Source: Thermoleophilaceae bacterium (GTDB lineage: Bacteria; Actinomycetota; Thermoleophilia; Solirubrobacterales; Thermoleophilaceae). From it: DNA of 53,680 nt. The first letter of the stretch is position 1, and every line of letters begins with the position of its first letter. The position numbers and the translations under genes are program-made. The stretch spans positions 1 through 53,680 of the forward strand of contig JACVRW010000007.1 in assembly GCA_014534235.1 (NCBI GenBank), written 5' to 3'. Below, in pieces: positions 43,631 through 53,300 of this stretch. Under the pieces are notes generated by a model that saw nothing but the letters and a program-made list of their open reading frames with translations, was not told where the DNA came from and did no database searches.

Positions 43631-44616
43631 GACGCGGTCACCGCCCGACCCGCCTCCGCGCCGGCCGCGTCACGCAGCCGGCACGCCCGCGCGGCGAGCA
43701 CGTCGATGACCACGCGCGCCCCGACGCGAGCCGTGTGTCCGGACGGGTCGAGCATCGGCGCGACCTCCACGCAGTCCATCGCCGCGATCGGTCCCGCCCC
43801 GACGATCTCGAGCGCCCGGACGAGCTCGCGGCCCGTCATCCCCCCGATCTCCGGGCCGCAGGTCCCCCAGGCGTAGGCGCCGTCGAGGACGTCGATGTCG
43901 ACCGACAGGTAGACCGCCTCGGTGCCGTCGCTCGCTACCTCAAGCGCCCGCCGGGCCACCGCGTCGATGCCGTCGCGATCGATGTCCCTAACCGTGAGCA
44001 CGGTGATCCCGTTCTCGTCGGCCACGTCCTTCTCGAGCTTCGGGTTCGCCGCGCCGTGGGCCCCGACAATGGCCATGTTCCGTCCCTCAACGTTCGGCAG
44101 GTCGAGAACGCGGTGGGCCGGGCAGCAGTGCGACAGCGGCTCGCCGTCGATCTCGGGGGCGGTGTCGAGGTGGGTGTCGAACATGACGAAGCCCATCGGG
44201 CCGTCCAGCCGGCGCGACAGCGCCCGAGCGCCCGGGATCGTGGTGCCGTGGTCTCCCCCGAGCAGGACCGGGAAGCACGCCGCCGCGTACATCTCGTCTA
44301 GCGCTCGCTCTGCGCGGTCGTAGGTCTCCTGCGCCCGCCCGGGCGCCCCGTCGACGTCGCCGCAGTCGACCAGCGTCAGGTGGTCGGACAGCGTGACGTC
44401 GTAGTCGCCGTGGTAGCCGCCGCCGAAGGAATAGTGGGAGGAGGCGTCACGGATGGCTCGCGGGCCGTGGCTCGCCCCTGGGCGCGTGACCGTGGTGCTG
44501 TCGTAGGGAAGCCCGAGGACGCCCACCGTGGCCCCGGCCTCATCGAGCGCCGCGCGCTCGGGAGCGACAGGAGGGGCCTTCAGGAACGTCGCGATGCCGG
44601 CGTGAAGGATCGCCAA
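43627..44616 (-). CDS. Ureohydrolase (arginase/agmatinase family), guanidino substrate
   Basis: 329 residues from TTG 44616 with AAAGG before it. Metal motifs: GGDHG (about 120-124), DTHLD (about 147-151; usually DAHLD, Ala changed to Thr) and SVDIDVLDGAYAWGT. Releases urea from a guanidino group (arginine, agmatine, guanidinobutyrate, guanidine). The substrate-loop sequence does not let me choose. Its place in the island suggests a guanidino-bearing intermediate. Confidence 0.9.
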   Translation of the reverse strand: MAILHAGIATFLKAPPVAPERAALDEAGATVGVLGLPYDSTTVTRPGASHGPRAIRDASSHYSFGGGYHGDYDVTLSDHLTLVDCGDVDGAPGRAQETYDRAERALDEMYAAACFPVLLGGDHGTTIPGARALSRRLDGPMGFVMFDTHLDTAPEIDGEPLSHCCPAHRVLDLPNVEGRNMAIVGAHGAANPKLEKDVADENGITVLTVRDIDRDGIDAVARRALEVASDGTEAVYLSVDIDVLDGAYAWGTCGPEIGGMTGRELVRALEIVGAGPIAAMDCVEVAPMLDPSGHTARVGARVVIDVLAARACRLRDAAGAEAGRAVTAS

Positions 44617-44619
44617 TGG

Positions 44620-45110
<491 letters not shown>

Positions 45111-45114
<4 letters not shown>

Positions 45115-45995
45115 CCTGACCCCCTGCCGTTGCTGCGGTTGGCGGCGTCGCGCAGCGCACGGGCGGTCAGCACCGCCGCCACCCGCCTGCGGTAGTCCGC
45201 CGACGCGTGGATGTCGTCGAGGGGCGCGATCTCGTCGACCACCCGCGCGCCGATACGTCGGAAGAGCGGCTCGTCGGGCGCCTCGCCCACGGCCATCTCC
45301 TCGAGCCACTCGGGGACGTACGGCGCGGAGCCCACGCCCAACAGGGCGAGCCGCGCGGACGCGATCTGCCCCGCGTCGCCGACCTGCAGCACCGCCGCCG
45401 CCCCGGCGAGCGCGAAGGCGCCGTGCGTGCGCGCAACTTCGCCGAAGGCCCAGCCGGCCCCCTCCCGCGGCGGCTCGATCTCGATCGCCGTGAGCAGCTC
45501 ACCCGGCTCGATCGCGGTGGTGAGGGCGCCGACGAAGAACTCGGTGGCCGGGACGGCGCGGTCGCCGTTCGGGCCGCGGACGAGCAGCCGGCCGCCGAGC
45601 GCGGCGACCGTCGCCGGCAGCTCCGCCGCCGGATCGGCGTGGGCGAGACTGCCCCCGACCGTCCCGCGCGTCCGGATGGGCACGTGGGCGATATGGCGCG
45701 CGGCCTCGGCGATCAGGGGCAGCTCGTCGCGGACGACGGGATCTGTCTCTAGCCGTCGCTGGCGGACCATCGCGCCGAGCCGGATTCGGCCGTCCGGTGT
45801 CCGCTCGACCGCGTCGAGTCCGCTCACCCGGTTGAGGTCGATGACGACGCGGGGCTGGGCCATCCGCATGTTGAGCAACGGGACGAGGCTCTGCCCGCCG
45901 GCGAGCAGCGTCGACTCTTCGGGCGCGTCACGCAGTATTTCGATCGCTTCGTCGACGGAGCCGGGCGCCGCGTACTCGAACCGGGGCGGCTTCAC
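45111..45995 (-). CDS. Molybdenum hydroxylase medium FAD subunit (CoxM type)
   Basis: 294 residues from GTG 45995, overlapping the large subunit stop (GTGA). FAD-binding AGGQSLVPLLNMRMAQP and TRGTVGGSLAHADPAAELP; the CO_deh_flav_C domain follows. Standard length. Confidence 0.93.
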
Positions 45996-48343
45996 GCCGG
46001 GGTCACCTCGCGCTCGCCTACCATGGCGAGGATCGCCGACGGCGTCACGGGCGTCTCGTTTATCCGCACGCCGTAGGGGGCGAGCGCGTCCTCGATCGCG
46101 GCCACGACCGCCGCCGGAGAGCCGATCGTGCCGGCCTCCCCGACTCCCTTCATCCCGCCTGGAATGTTCGGGGAGGGGGTGTGCTGGTGCTCCATCACGA
46201 GGCGCGGCAGCTCCGCCGCGGTGGGCAGCACGTATTCCATGAATGTGCCGAAGAGCGGCTGGCCCTCCTCGTCGTACGGCAGGGACTCGAACAGCGCCGC
46301 GCCGATTCCCTGCGCCACGGCGCCCATGATCTGCCCCTCCACGATCATCGGGTTGACGATCGTCCCGCAATCGTGCACGTAGATGTAGTCGAGGAACGAC
46401 ACCTCGCCGGTATCGACGTCGACCTCGACCACCGCGATGTTGGCTCCGTAGGGCCAGGCGAACTGCGGCGGGTCGAAGGCCTCGATCGCCTCGAGCCCCG
46501 GATCCTCCCCCTCCGGCAGCTCGATCGCGCGGAGGTACGCGGCCCGGCCGACGTCCCCCATCGTCACCGCGGCGGTCGGCGTGCCGCGGACGAAGATCAT
46601 CCCGTCCTCCGCCTCGAGGTCGTCGGGGTTCGCCTCGAGCATGTGCCCGGCGATCCGCATGACCTTCTCGCGGACCTTGCGTGAGGCCCTCATTACCGCC
46701 GCGCCGCCCACCGCCGCGCCCCGGCTGGCGCCGGTCCCGTAGCCCGTGTAGGGCACCTGGCTCGTGTCGCCGGTCACCACCTTGATCTTTTCGGGATGGA
46801 CGCCCAGGTTGTCCGCGCACACCTGTGACAGCGCGTTCGTCACGCCCTGGCCCATCTCGCAGAGGCCCGTGTACAGCGTGACCTCGCCGCCGGGTTCTAC
46901 GCGCACGCGGGCGATGTCGTAGCCCCCCTGCTGGACGCCACCCTGGTTGAGCATCCGCGAGGGCCCGAGGGCCGAGTTCTCGGTGTAGAACGAGATGCCG
47001 ATGCCGACGTGCCGGCCCTCGTCGCGGAGCTCGTGCTGGCGCTCGCGCCAGCCGCGCTCGTCGAGCAGCTCGAGCGCCCGGTCGAGACAGCGCGGGTAGT
47101 CACCGCTGTCGAGAGTGTGGTGGAGGCTCTTGCGCGGCAGCCGCTCGGGCGGGATGAAGTTGCGCCGCCTCAGATCCGCCCGGTCCATCCCGAGCTCCCG
47201 GGCGAGGCGATCCACGGTCCGCTCGACGACGAAGTTGGCCTGCGGCTGACCCCAGCCCCGGAACGACCCGAGTGGCGTCTTGTTCGTCACCACCGCGCGC
47301 GCGCGTACCCGGGCGTTCGGGATCTCGTAGACGTTCGTGATCATCACCGCGGTCAGCCACAGCGGCCCGTAGCCGACGGTGTGGAGCGCCGCGCCCATGT
47401 CGCCCACCAGGTCGCCCTTTACGGCCGTGATCGTCCCGTCCTCGCGGGCGGCCATGCTGATCTCGACCCGCTGCTCGCGCGCGTGCACGGTGGCCAGGAA
47501 GGACTCCATCCGGTCCTCCACCCAGCGGACCGGCCGACCGGTCGCCCGGGCCGCCAGCGCTACGGCCGTCTCCTCCGGGTAGAAGTGGAACTTCGCGCCG
47601 AAGCCGCCGCCGATGCGTGGCACGAGCACCCGGATGCGGTGCTCGGGTAGCCCAAGCACCGCGGCGAGCAGGTCGCGGGCGATGTGGACGATCTGCGAGG
47701 AGGTCCAGAGCGTCAGCTCGTCAACGTTCTCGTCCCACTCGGCTAGCACGCCTCGCGTTTCGAGCGAGCAGCCGAACTGCCGCTGGATCCGGTAGCGCTC
47801 GGTCACGACGACGTCCGCCTCGTCGAACGCGCTGTCGACGTCGCCCATCTCCTGCTCGAACGTCGCCGCCACGTTGTCCGGCCAGTCGCGGTCGCCGTAG
47901 ACGAGCGGCGCGTCGTCGGCGAGCGCGCGGTCGGCGTCGCCGACCGACGGCAGCGGCTCCCAGTCGACGATCACCTCGTCGCGGGCGTCCTCGGCCAGGT
48001 ACTGCGAGTCGGCCACGATCACAGCCACCGGCTCGCCGGCGTAGCGGGCACGCTCCCGCGCCAAGGCGAAGTAGGGCGTCTCCCGCTCGCCGAATAGGTG
48101 TGTGTTGGGCTGGGCGCCCAGGTCCTCCGGCAGGTCAGCCCCGGTCAGGACGGCGCGCACGCCCGGCATCGCCAGGGCCCGGCTCGCGTCGATCGAGACG
48201 ATGCGAGCGTGCGGGTACGGGCTGCGCAGGAAGACGGCATGCACCATGCCGCTCCGGCCGAGGTCGCCTATGAAGCGTCCCCGCCCCGTGAGGAGCTCGG
48301 CATCCTCGCGCCGCGGCATCCGCCGCCCCACCCAAGCCGGCAT
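45992..48343 (-). CDS. Molybdenum hydroxylase large subunit (CoxL/XDH-like, not CO dehydrogenase form I)
   Basis: 783 residues from ATG 48343. Mo-pterin binding IGGGFGAKFHFYPEE, GSFRGWGQPQANFVVER near residue 357, CEMGQGVTNALSQV, and the catalytic Glu in KGVGEAGTIGSP near 735. Where CO dehydrogenase form I has AYxCSFR, this protein has the SFRGWG segment without the Cys, and it is not the AYRGAGR of form II, so CO oxidation is unlikely. Hydroxylation of an N-heterocycle or aldehyde is more likely. There is a 77-bp gap to the NTF2-like gene upstream. Confidence 0.92.
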   Translation of the reverse strand: MPAWVGRRMPRREDAELLTGRGRFIGDLGRSGMVHAVFLRSPYPHARIVSIDASRALAMPGVRAVLTGADLPEDLGAQPNTHLFGERETPYFALARERARYAGEPVAVIVADSQYLAEDARDEVIVDWEPLPSVGDADRALADDAPLVYGDRDWPDNVAATFEQEMGDVDSAFDEADVVVTERYRIQRQFGCSLETRGVLAEWDENVDELTLWTSSQIVHIARDLLAAVLGLPEHRIRVLVPRIGGGFGAKFHFYPEETAVALAARATGRPVRWVEDRMESFLATVHAREQRVEISMAAREDGTITAVKGDLVGDMGAALHTVGYGPLWLTAVMITNVYEIPNARVRARAVVTNKTPLGSFRGWGQPQANFVVERTVDRLARELGMDRADLRRRNFIPPERLPRKSLHHTLDSGDYPRCLDRALELLDERGWRERQHELRDEGRHVGIGISFYTENSALGPSRMLNQGGVQQGGYDIARVRVEPGGEVTLYTGLCEMGQGVTNALSQVCADNLGVHPEKIKVVTGDTSQVPYTGYGTGASRGAAVGGAAVMRASRKVREKVMRIAGHMLEANPDDLEAEDGMIFVRGTPTAAVTMGDVGRAAYLRAIELPEGEDPGLEAIEAFDPPQFAWPYGANIAVVEVDVDTGEVSFLDYIYVHDCGTIVNPMIVEGQIMGAVAQGIGAALFESLPYDEEGQPLFGTFMEYVLPTAAELPRLVMEHQHTPSPNIPGGMKGVGEAGTIGSPAAVVAAIEDALAPYGVRINETPVTPSAILAMVGEREVTPA

Positions 48344-48421
48344 TGGTCGGACCTCCTACGTCTCCGACCGGGAGTCATATCGCAGGTGATCCCGCAGGTC
48401 AACCGCGCTCGCCCGGCTCGC

Positions 48422-48976
48422 CTAACCGGAGTCGTCCATCACCTCGACCGGCCCGCGGGTGCCGCGCTCCGCGGCCGTGTCGCCGAATCCGGGACGCGGC
48501 TCGGCCTCCGGCGCGAGCGGCGAGCAGTGGAAGTGCCAGATCTTCCATTCTCGGCTGCCGCGGCCGTCGTCACGGCGGAAAACCGCCGTCTCGCGGAAGC
48601 GGAAGCGCACGATGTCGTCGCGCCGCTCGTAGTGCGGGGCGGCCGCGTCCATCACCGCGGACCCTGACCCCTCGTCCGAAGCGATCACGACCGGGAGGAT
48701 TCCCTCGGATGTCACGTACCCCATATCGCCGTCGACCGTGACGCGGATGTCCCAGAGCTCCGGCGGCTCCGTGGGGACCATGTGATCCTTGTAATAGCGG
48801 AAGAGGTGCTCCTTCTCGGCGAGACTGAAATAGGGATGGCCGTTGAGGTTCCACATCAGGTAGTCGGGGGCAAAGCACTCCCGCATGCGCTCGACATCCA
48901 GCCCACGGTTGGCGGCCCACCACTGGCGGTGAACACGCCGGATCTCGCGCACGTCCTTCTCGGGCCCGGTGTCCAC
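48422..48976 (-). CDS. NTF2/SnoaL-like domain protein
   Basis: 184 residues from GTG 48976, adjoining the DUF1028 stop. Cone-shaped alpha+beta fold: EIRRVHRQWWAANRGLDVERMRECFAPDYLMWNLNGHPYFSL, a middle RVTVDGDMGYVTSEG, and REWKIWHFHCSPL near the C terminus. Such proteins can be isomerases, hydratases or ligand-binding helpers. Role here unknown; it leads into the hydroxylase operon. Confidence 0.78.
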   Translation of the reverse strand: MDTGPEKDVREIRRVHRQWWAANRGLDVERMRECFAPDYLMWNLNGHPYFSLAEKEHLFRYYKDHMVPTEPPELWDIRVTVDGDMGYVTSEGILPVVIASDEGSGSAVMDAAAPHYERRDDIVRFRFRETAVFRRDDGRGSREWKIWHFHCSPLAPEAEPRPGFGDTAAERGTRGPVEVMDDSG

Positions 48977-49825
48977 TCAGCTTCTCCTCTCCTCGCACTT
49001 GCGGAGCTCAGACAGCACTACTGGGTCGAGGCGCGCGGCGCCCCGTACCCGCTCCTCCAAATTCTCCACGCCGGCCCAGGCCTCCAGGTCCGCCGCAAGG
49101 TCACCGCTTGTATACCCCAGCCGGTCGAGCCGGGTGCCTAGCTCCCGCTCGAGGTCGTCGTCCACCGGCAGCCACTCGTCCTCGGGCGTGGAGCCGAAGT
49201 AGAGCTCGTGGAGGCCGTAGAGGCGCTGAAGCTCCCGGACCGCCTCGGGGTGGTCGTCCACGCGCAGGTCGACGGCGACGTCCGCCCCGCCGTATCCGCC
49301 GCCGCGCCTGACCACGCGCAATGCGGCCGCCTGCTGGCCCCTGCGGTCGCCGCCGGCCGCCTGGCCAGCGGCGAGCGCGCCGAGGAGACGCTCCGCAAGC
49401 GAGACCGTTGCACCGCCCTCGAACGTCTCCGCGAGTGCGACCACCGTGTCGCCCGAGACCAGCATGTTCCCCTGGGCGGCGTAGGAGGGGCCGCATCGGT
49501 CGCCCGCCCACCGCACGCACGCGGACCCGGTGTGTGCGGCGGCGCGGCCGTCGCTGTCGATGATCCCGACCTGCCGCTGCTCCCGCCCGTCGTCCTCCGC
49601 GAGGAGCCGCGCGAGCGCTTCGGGCGCCGGCTCGCCCTGGGCGAGCAGGCGAAGCCCATCGGACCCGTACGAGGCCTTTATGAACGATTGCGTGGCGACC
49701 GCGCCGACCTCAGGCTCGGCCCACGCGGACAGCGCCCCGATCGCGAGGAACCGCGACGCTACGGCGATGCCCCACTCCCTCCGGTCGAGGTCGCAGGCGA
49801 CGATCGAGAAGGTGGAGGGCGTCAC
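48977..49825 (-). CDS. DUF1028 family protein (Ntn-hydrolase-like)
   Basis: 282 residues from GTG 49825. Opens TPSTFSIVACDLDRREWGIAVASRF (Thr/Ser-rich start; the family has an Ntn-type fold), then GAVATQSFIKASYG, GIIDSDGRAAAHTGS, YAAQGNMLVSGDTVVALAETFE, and RLYGLHELYFG with C-terminal helices. Unknown enzymatic role; often near amide-degrading genes. It is the first gene of the leftward island. The open frame continues 35 codons upstream without a good start. Confidence 0.85.
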   Translation of the reverse strand: MTPSTFSIVACDLDRREWGIAVASRFLAIGALSAWAEPEVGAVATQSFIKASYGSDGLRLLAQGEPAPEALARLLAEDDGREQRQVGIIDSDGRAAAHTGSACVRWAGDRCGPSYAAQGNMLVSGDTVVALAETFEGGATVSLAERLLGALAAGQAAGGDRRGQQAAALRVVRRGGGYGGADVAVDLRVDDHPEAVRELQRLYGLHELYFGSTPEDEWLPVDDDLERELGTRLDRLGYTSGDLAADLEAWAGVENLEERVRGAARLDPVVLSELRKCEERRS

Positions 49826-50151
49826 GGCGAAGGCCCCCCTTTCACTCGCCACCCATAGGCGACGCCGTTCGGGCGGTGCTCTTGCTCTGGGCCGGCTGAA
49901 TCCCGCTGCGAACGACCCGTTGGCCCACACCCCGATGTGGGCGCGGCGGACGGTGAGGTCGTGGGGCGGGGGCCACCCTGGGCATCGAGCGCAGGGATCG
50001 AGCAGGATCGTTCGCGGTCACTTGCCTTCCATCTCCTCGTCGATCTCGATTCCAGGCGGCGCGTCACCGCAAGATCCTCGATAAGGCACCGTACGAGTAC
50101 CCACTACAGACGGTAACGCGCGACCGCAGTGCGACACGCAGGCACGGCGCG
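49826..50151. other. Gene-free stretch upstream of the island
   Basis: 326 bp between the DUF1028 start and the decayed integrase. I see no gene with family similarity. Short frames exist (for example a minus-strand C terminus reading APPGIEIDEEMEGK to TGA at about 50018) but have no convincing start. It should hold the island promoter; I cannot mark a clear -35/-10. Confidence 0.5.
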
Positions 50152-50911
50152 GTGGCGGACGAGCCGGCCGCGCGCGTGGCGCGACCACGACTGTCAGGTC
50201 CATTCTCCGACGGGAACGCGGCCCGTGGCCCTCACGTTCCCGCTTCCTGGCTGATCGTTGGTGTCGCCCGCAACGGCGAGCCCGTCTACGAGGCCGGCTG
50301 GCGCCACCGGCTCCCAGACGGCCGGCGTCGGACGATGAAGCGGCGGCTCGGCGCGGCTTGGCTCGAGCGCGACGAGAGGGGCGAGCTTCGCCGCCGCCGT
50401 GGCCGGCCGAAGTCCGGCTACCTCGACGAGCACGCCGCGATCGTCGCCAAGGACCGGCTCGTGCGCGAGGTAGAGCGCGACCGCGCCGATCGAGCGGCCG
50501 CGGCCGAGCGAGCGGCCAACGCGCCGCCGACGTTCCGCACGGTGGCCCACGCCTACCTCGACTGGCTCGAGCGAGTGCGCGGCGCCAAGCCGGCGACGCT
50601 GCGCGACCACGCTACTCGTTGCCGAGCCGGGCGCGGTCCACCGCCGTGGCCCGCGGGCGCACCGCGGTCTCATCATGGCCGCGCTCGGCGATCGGCCGGC
50701 GAGCGACATCACCACGCGGGACGTCAATCGTCTGCTGGCCGACGTGGCCGCGACCAACGCGTCGCCGCGCAACGTCAACAAGCACCGCCAGCTCGTGTGC
50801 GCCATCTTCAGCTTCGGCTGTCAGGAGGCGACGTTCGCCCTGTCACACAACCCGGCGCCGGCGGCCGACCGGCGCACGGAGCCCAAGCGCGCCCGGCTCG
50901 TCTACTACTCC
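50152..50911 (+). pseudogene. Tyrosine recombinase (phage-type integrase), N-terminal fragment with frameshift
   Basis: The first part (50152 to about 50600, from GTG 50152) encodes an Arg-rich arm domain: WLIVGVARNGEPVYEAGWRH, RRGRPKSGYLDEHAAIVAKDRL, FRTVAHAYLDWLERVRGAKPATLRDH. The core-binding domain continues in another frame (LAEPGAVHRRG…ALGDRPASDITTRDVNRLLADVAATNASPRNVNKHRQLVCAIF) to about 50911. The homology then stops at VYYS, before the catalytic domain with its R…HxxR…Y residues. Truncated and frameshifted, so inactive. Ends where the convergent metallopeptidase remnant starts. Confidence 0.75.
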
Positions 50912-51849
50912 CGATCGTCTTCCAGCCGCCGGGCGAGAATCTGTGGGCGCCGCGCGCTCCAAGCGTCGAGCAGCTGCTGCAACTCGTCCGCGGCGGGGGC
51001 GTCAGCCTGCGGCGCCCAGTGGGACGAGCGCGATCGGCTGCAGGGCGCTGCGGATGCCCGCCCAGGGTCCACCGATGAAGGTCTCGCCCCGCAGGTAGCC
51101 TCGCGGTAGCAGCCGGCGGATCCCTCGGTAGCGGCGGGGACGCGCCCTGAGCAGTCGGAAGAGGTCCGCATACCCTGTCGCCCGGTTCCACGCCGCTATC
51201 CCGGGCGCCGGTCGCAGGGCGCCCACCCCGAGGCGGAAGTTCGCCAGGTACAGGATCGCGTCGGGATCGCCGAGCACCTCGACGGCCGCCCAGCTGGCGA
51301 AGACGTCGGCGATCGTCTCGTCGTCGGAGGTCGTCGGGATCGCCCAGAGCCCCGTGTAGGCGTGACCGAGCTCGTGAAGGGCCACCGCGTGCAGCGTCTC
51401 CCGTATCGCTCGCTCGCGGAGGCGGCGACGCGCAGGCGTGGTGGGCCTGATCCGCGTTCCGCGTCTGGTGAAGACGCCATAGCGGTTGAACAGCGGCCGA
51501 AGCTCGGCGGGGAACGCGTAGCCGAGCTTGAGCACCGGATTGGTTCGGCCCGACGGCGCGTCTCCAGACTCTCCAGGGCCCACAACGATCCTCACGTCGG
51601 CGGGCAGCGTGAGCCGGGCGTTGAGGCGCGCGACGACGCGCTCGAGGAAGCCGTCCCTCCATAGGCGCATTCCCTTCCGGTCGGACGCTGTTCGCGCTGG
51701 CCGATATTCGAGGCTTTAGCCGACCGCCCCGGCTGGAGCTCGTCATCCGTTGCAGCCCCGCGCGCGCCTGCGGCGCCCGCTGGGACCAGGCAGAGGCAGG
51801 TGACCAAGAGAGCGAGGCTCGACCACGCTCGCCGCGGACACGACTCCAC
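50905..51849 (-). pseudogene. DUF4344-like secreted zinc metallopeptidase, frameshifted
   Basis: The signal peptide (MESCPRRAWSSLALLVTCLCLVPAGA) starts at 51849 in one frame, to about 51715. The mature domain continues in another frame: SLEYRPARTASDRKGMRLWRDGFLERVVARLNARLTLP, then zinc motif ALHELGHAYTGLWA with ETIADVFASWAAVEVL, to TGA 51002-51004. A coding-like tail (ADELQQLLDAWSARRPQILARRLEDD) continues in a third frame to TAG 50905. One frameshift near 51715 separates signal and enzyme; a second near 51010 is less certain. If repaired it would be about 310 residues. Confidence 0.65.
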
Positions 51850-52304
51850 GGCGCGACGATTACCGGCTCACGTGCTGCGTCAAAGCGGGCGCCACCGCGC
51901 TCCGCCACATCCCAACTGGAAGAGCGCTACGTCAATCCTCATCTTCCCGCGCGAGATCCCGTCAAGGCCGCGCGCCAGGCGACCTGCTCCGGACATGGTT
52001 CGCAGCCACGTTACGGCACGGCATCGCGCTCGCGGCTAGCGGCCGGTACTTCGCGGACGTCGGCCGCGCGGCACTGCGGTCGCTCCTCGCGGGCGTGCCG
52101 TTGTCGCGCCGACCGCTCGAAGAGGCCGCCGATCACATCGTGGCCGGCATGGCGGCGCTGTCGATGCACGCCGACGTGCCAGAGAGACTCCGCACCCCTG
52201 CATCCGGTGCGAGAGCCTGCCGAGGGCCGGCAGGAAATTCGCAGCCGGTCCGAGAGCGGGAGCCTCGCCGAAGCCACAAGCCTCAACCGCACTGCTCAAC
52301 CTAA
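51843..52304 (+). pseudogene. Possible TetR-family regulator remnant
   Basis: In one frame, without a start, there is KAGATALRHIPTG (like the TetR recognition helix …GTLYRHFPT). The frame then reads DLLRTWFAATLRHGIALAASGRYFADVGRAALRSLLAG and EEAADHIVAGMAALSMHADVPERL, as in TetR C-terminal domains, up to a stop at 52302-52304. The N-terminal HTH is mostly lost. Codon pattern supports former coding; family call is tentative. Confidence 0.35.
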
Positions 52305-52474
52305 TCGCCCTCAGCGCGGTGCTCGCGCTCTCGCCAGGCCTGCCTCGCGGACCGCGGACGCCAGCCAGGACGCTCGACCACCACCACCGCGGTCTCGTGA
52401 GACGAACCGCCCACGGCGAGCAGCTGGTCGATCTGCTCCTCGATCTCCGCCGACGGCGGTACGGTACGTCTCAC
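52301..52474 (-). CDS. Small 57-residue protein of unknown function
   Basis: GTG 52474 with a near-perfect AAGGAGG ribosome-binding site 9 bases upstream; stop TAG at 52301. Sequence MRRTVPPSAEIEEQIDQLLAVG… then SSHETAVVVVERPGWRPRS and a basic, Trp-containing tail RQAWREREHRAEGD. One helix, a short strand, and a charged tail can be predicted by eye. The first 22 residues look a little like the leader region of some actinobacterial transposase-linked proteins, but I would not assign a family. Its translation start is partly inside a hairpin (52473-52537). Confidence 0.55.
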   Translation of the reverse strand: MRRTVPPSAEIEEQIDQLLAVGGSSHETAVVVVERPGWRPRSARQAWREREHRAEGD

Positions 52475-52537
52475 GGCGTAGGACCTCCTTCATCGTCTTG
52501 CAGGACTTGAGGGAACCTACGCCGTCGCCTTGACGGC
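52473..52537 (-). promoter_or_regulatory. Structured leader with two mutually exclusive hairpins
   Basis: On the minus strand, CCTACGCCGT (52482-52473, ending in the GT of the GTG start) pairs perfectly with ACGGCGTAGG (52525-52516), with a 33-nt loop holding the AAGGAGG. A second hairpin, GCCGTC (52537-52532) with GACGGC (52526-52521) and a 5-nt loop, uses the same bases as the 5' arm of the first. Only one can form at a time. This geometry is that of a translational switch; function is inferred. Confidence 0.5.
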
Positions 52538-52631
52538 GCCGGGGCTATCTACAGCACCTTCGAGACGCGACCGACGTGCGAGTAGAGTGCTCTCTTCATA
52601 GGCAAAGGAACACCGCGACCGGAGCGCCGCG

Positions 52632-53300
52632 CTATCGGTCCGGGTCGTCCCCCGGCTCGACGAGGCCCGACTCGTAGGCGACCATGACCGCCTGGGCGCG
52701 GTCCCGCAGGCCGAGCTTCGTGAGTATGCGAGCGACGTGGGTCTTTGCCGTCGTCTCGGCGATGACGAGCCGCGCGGCGATCTGGGCGTTGCTGAGACCG
52801 CGTGCGACGAGACCCAGCACCTCGAGCTCCCGTGGCGTCAGCTCGGAGAGCTCGGGCGGCGCCGCGGAACCGGGCAGAGGGCGGCTGACGAAGCGCTCAA
52901 CGAGCCGCTTGGTGACCTCGGGGGCCAGAAGCACGTCGCCGTCGGCCACGTCGAGGATGGCGGCCATGAGCTGCCGCGGCGGAACAGTCTTGAGGAGGAA
53001 GCCGCTCGCGCCTGCGCGCATCGCCTCGTAGACGGACTTGTCGAGGTCGAAGGTCGTCAGAACCAGCACCCGTGAGCCCTCCGCCTGCGCGACGATGCGC
53101 CTGGTGGCCTCGATGCCGTCCAGGCGCGGCATGCGGACGTCCATCAGCACGACGTCCGGGTGAAGCTCCCTGGCCGATCGAACGGCTTCGAAGCCGTCCT
53201 CGGCCTCGCCGACCACCTCAAGCTCAGGGTGGGCGTCAAGGATACGGCGGAAGCCACCCCGCACGAGCGCCTCGTCGTCGGCTATCAGGACACGGACCAT
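52632..53300 (-). CDS. NarL/LuxR-type response regulator
   Basis: 222 residues from ATG 53300. Receiver: VLIADDEALVRGGF (acidic pair), phosphoacceptor Asp in HPDVVLMDVRMPRLDG (about 55), conserved Lys in GFLLKTVPP. LuxR HTH: LTPRELEVLGLVARGLSNAQIAARLVIAETTAKTHVARILTKLGLRDRAQAVMVAYESG. Overlaps the kinase gene upstream by 16 bp, a standard cognate pair. No adjacent target gene is visible. The 52538-52631 gap may hold the small gene's promoter. Confidence 0.95.
   Translation of the reverse strand: MVRVLIADDEALVRGGFRRILDAHPELEVVGEAEDGFEAVRSARELHPDVVLMDVRMPRLDGIEATRRIVAQAEGSRVLVLTTFDLDKSVYEAMRAGASGFLLKTVPPRQLMAAILDVADGDVLLAPEVTKRLVERFVSRPLPGSAAPPELSELTPRELEVLGLVARGLSNAQIAARLVIAETTAKTHVARILTKLGLRDRAQAVMVAYESGLVEPGDDPDR

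Noticed and set aside
45992-48343. Carbon monoxide dehydrogenase assignment
   Set aside because: The large subunit lacks the AYxCSFR and AYRGAGR loops, and the neighbours concern amide and heterocycle chemistry.
52207-52533. 108-codon plus-strand frame
   Set aside because: Arg/Pro/Ser-rich, no RBS, and antisense to the 57-residue gene that has a strong RBS.
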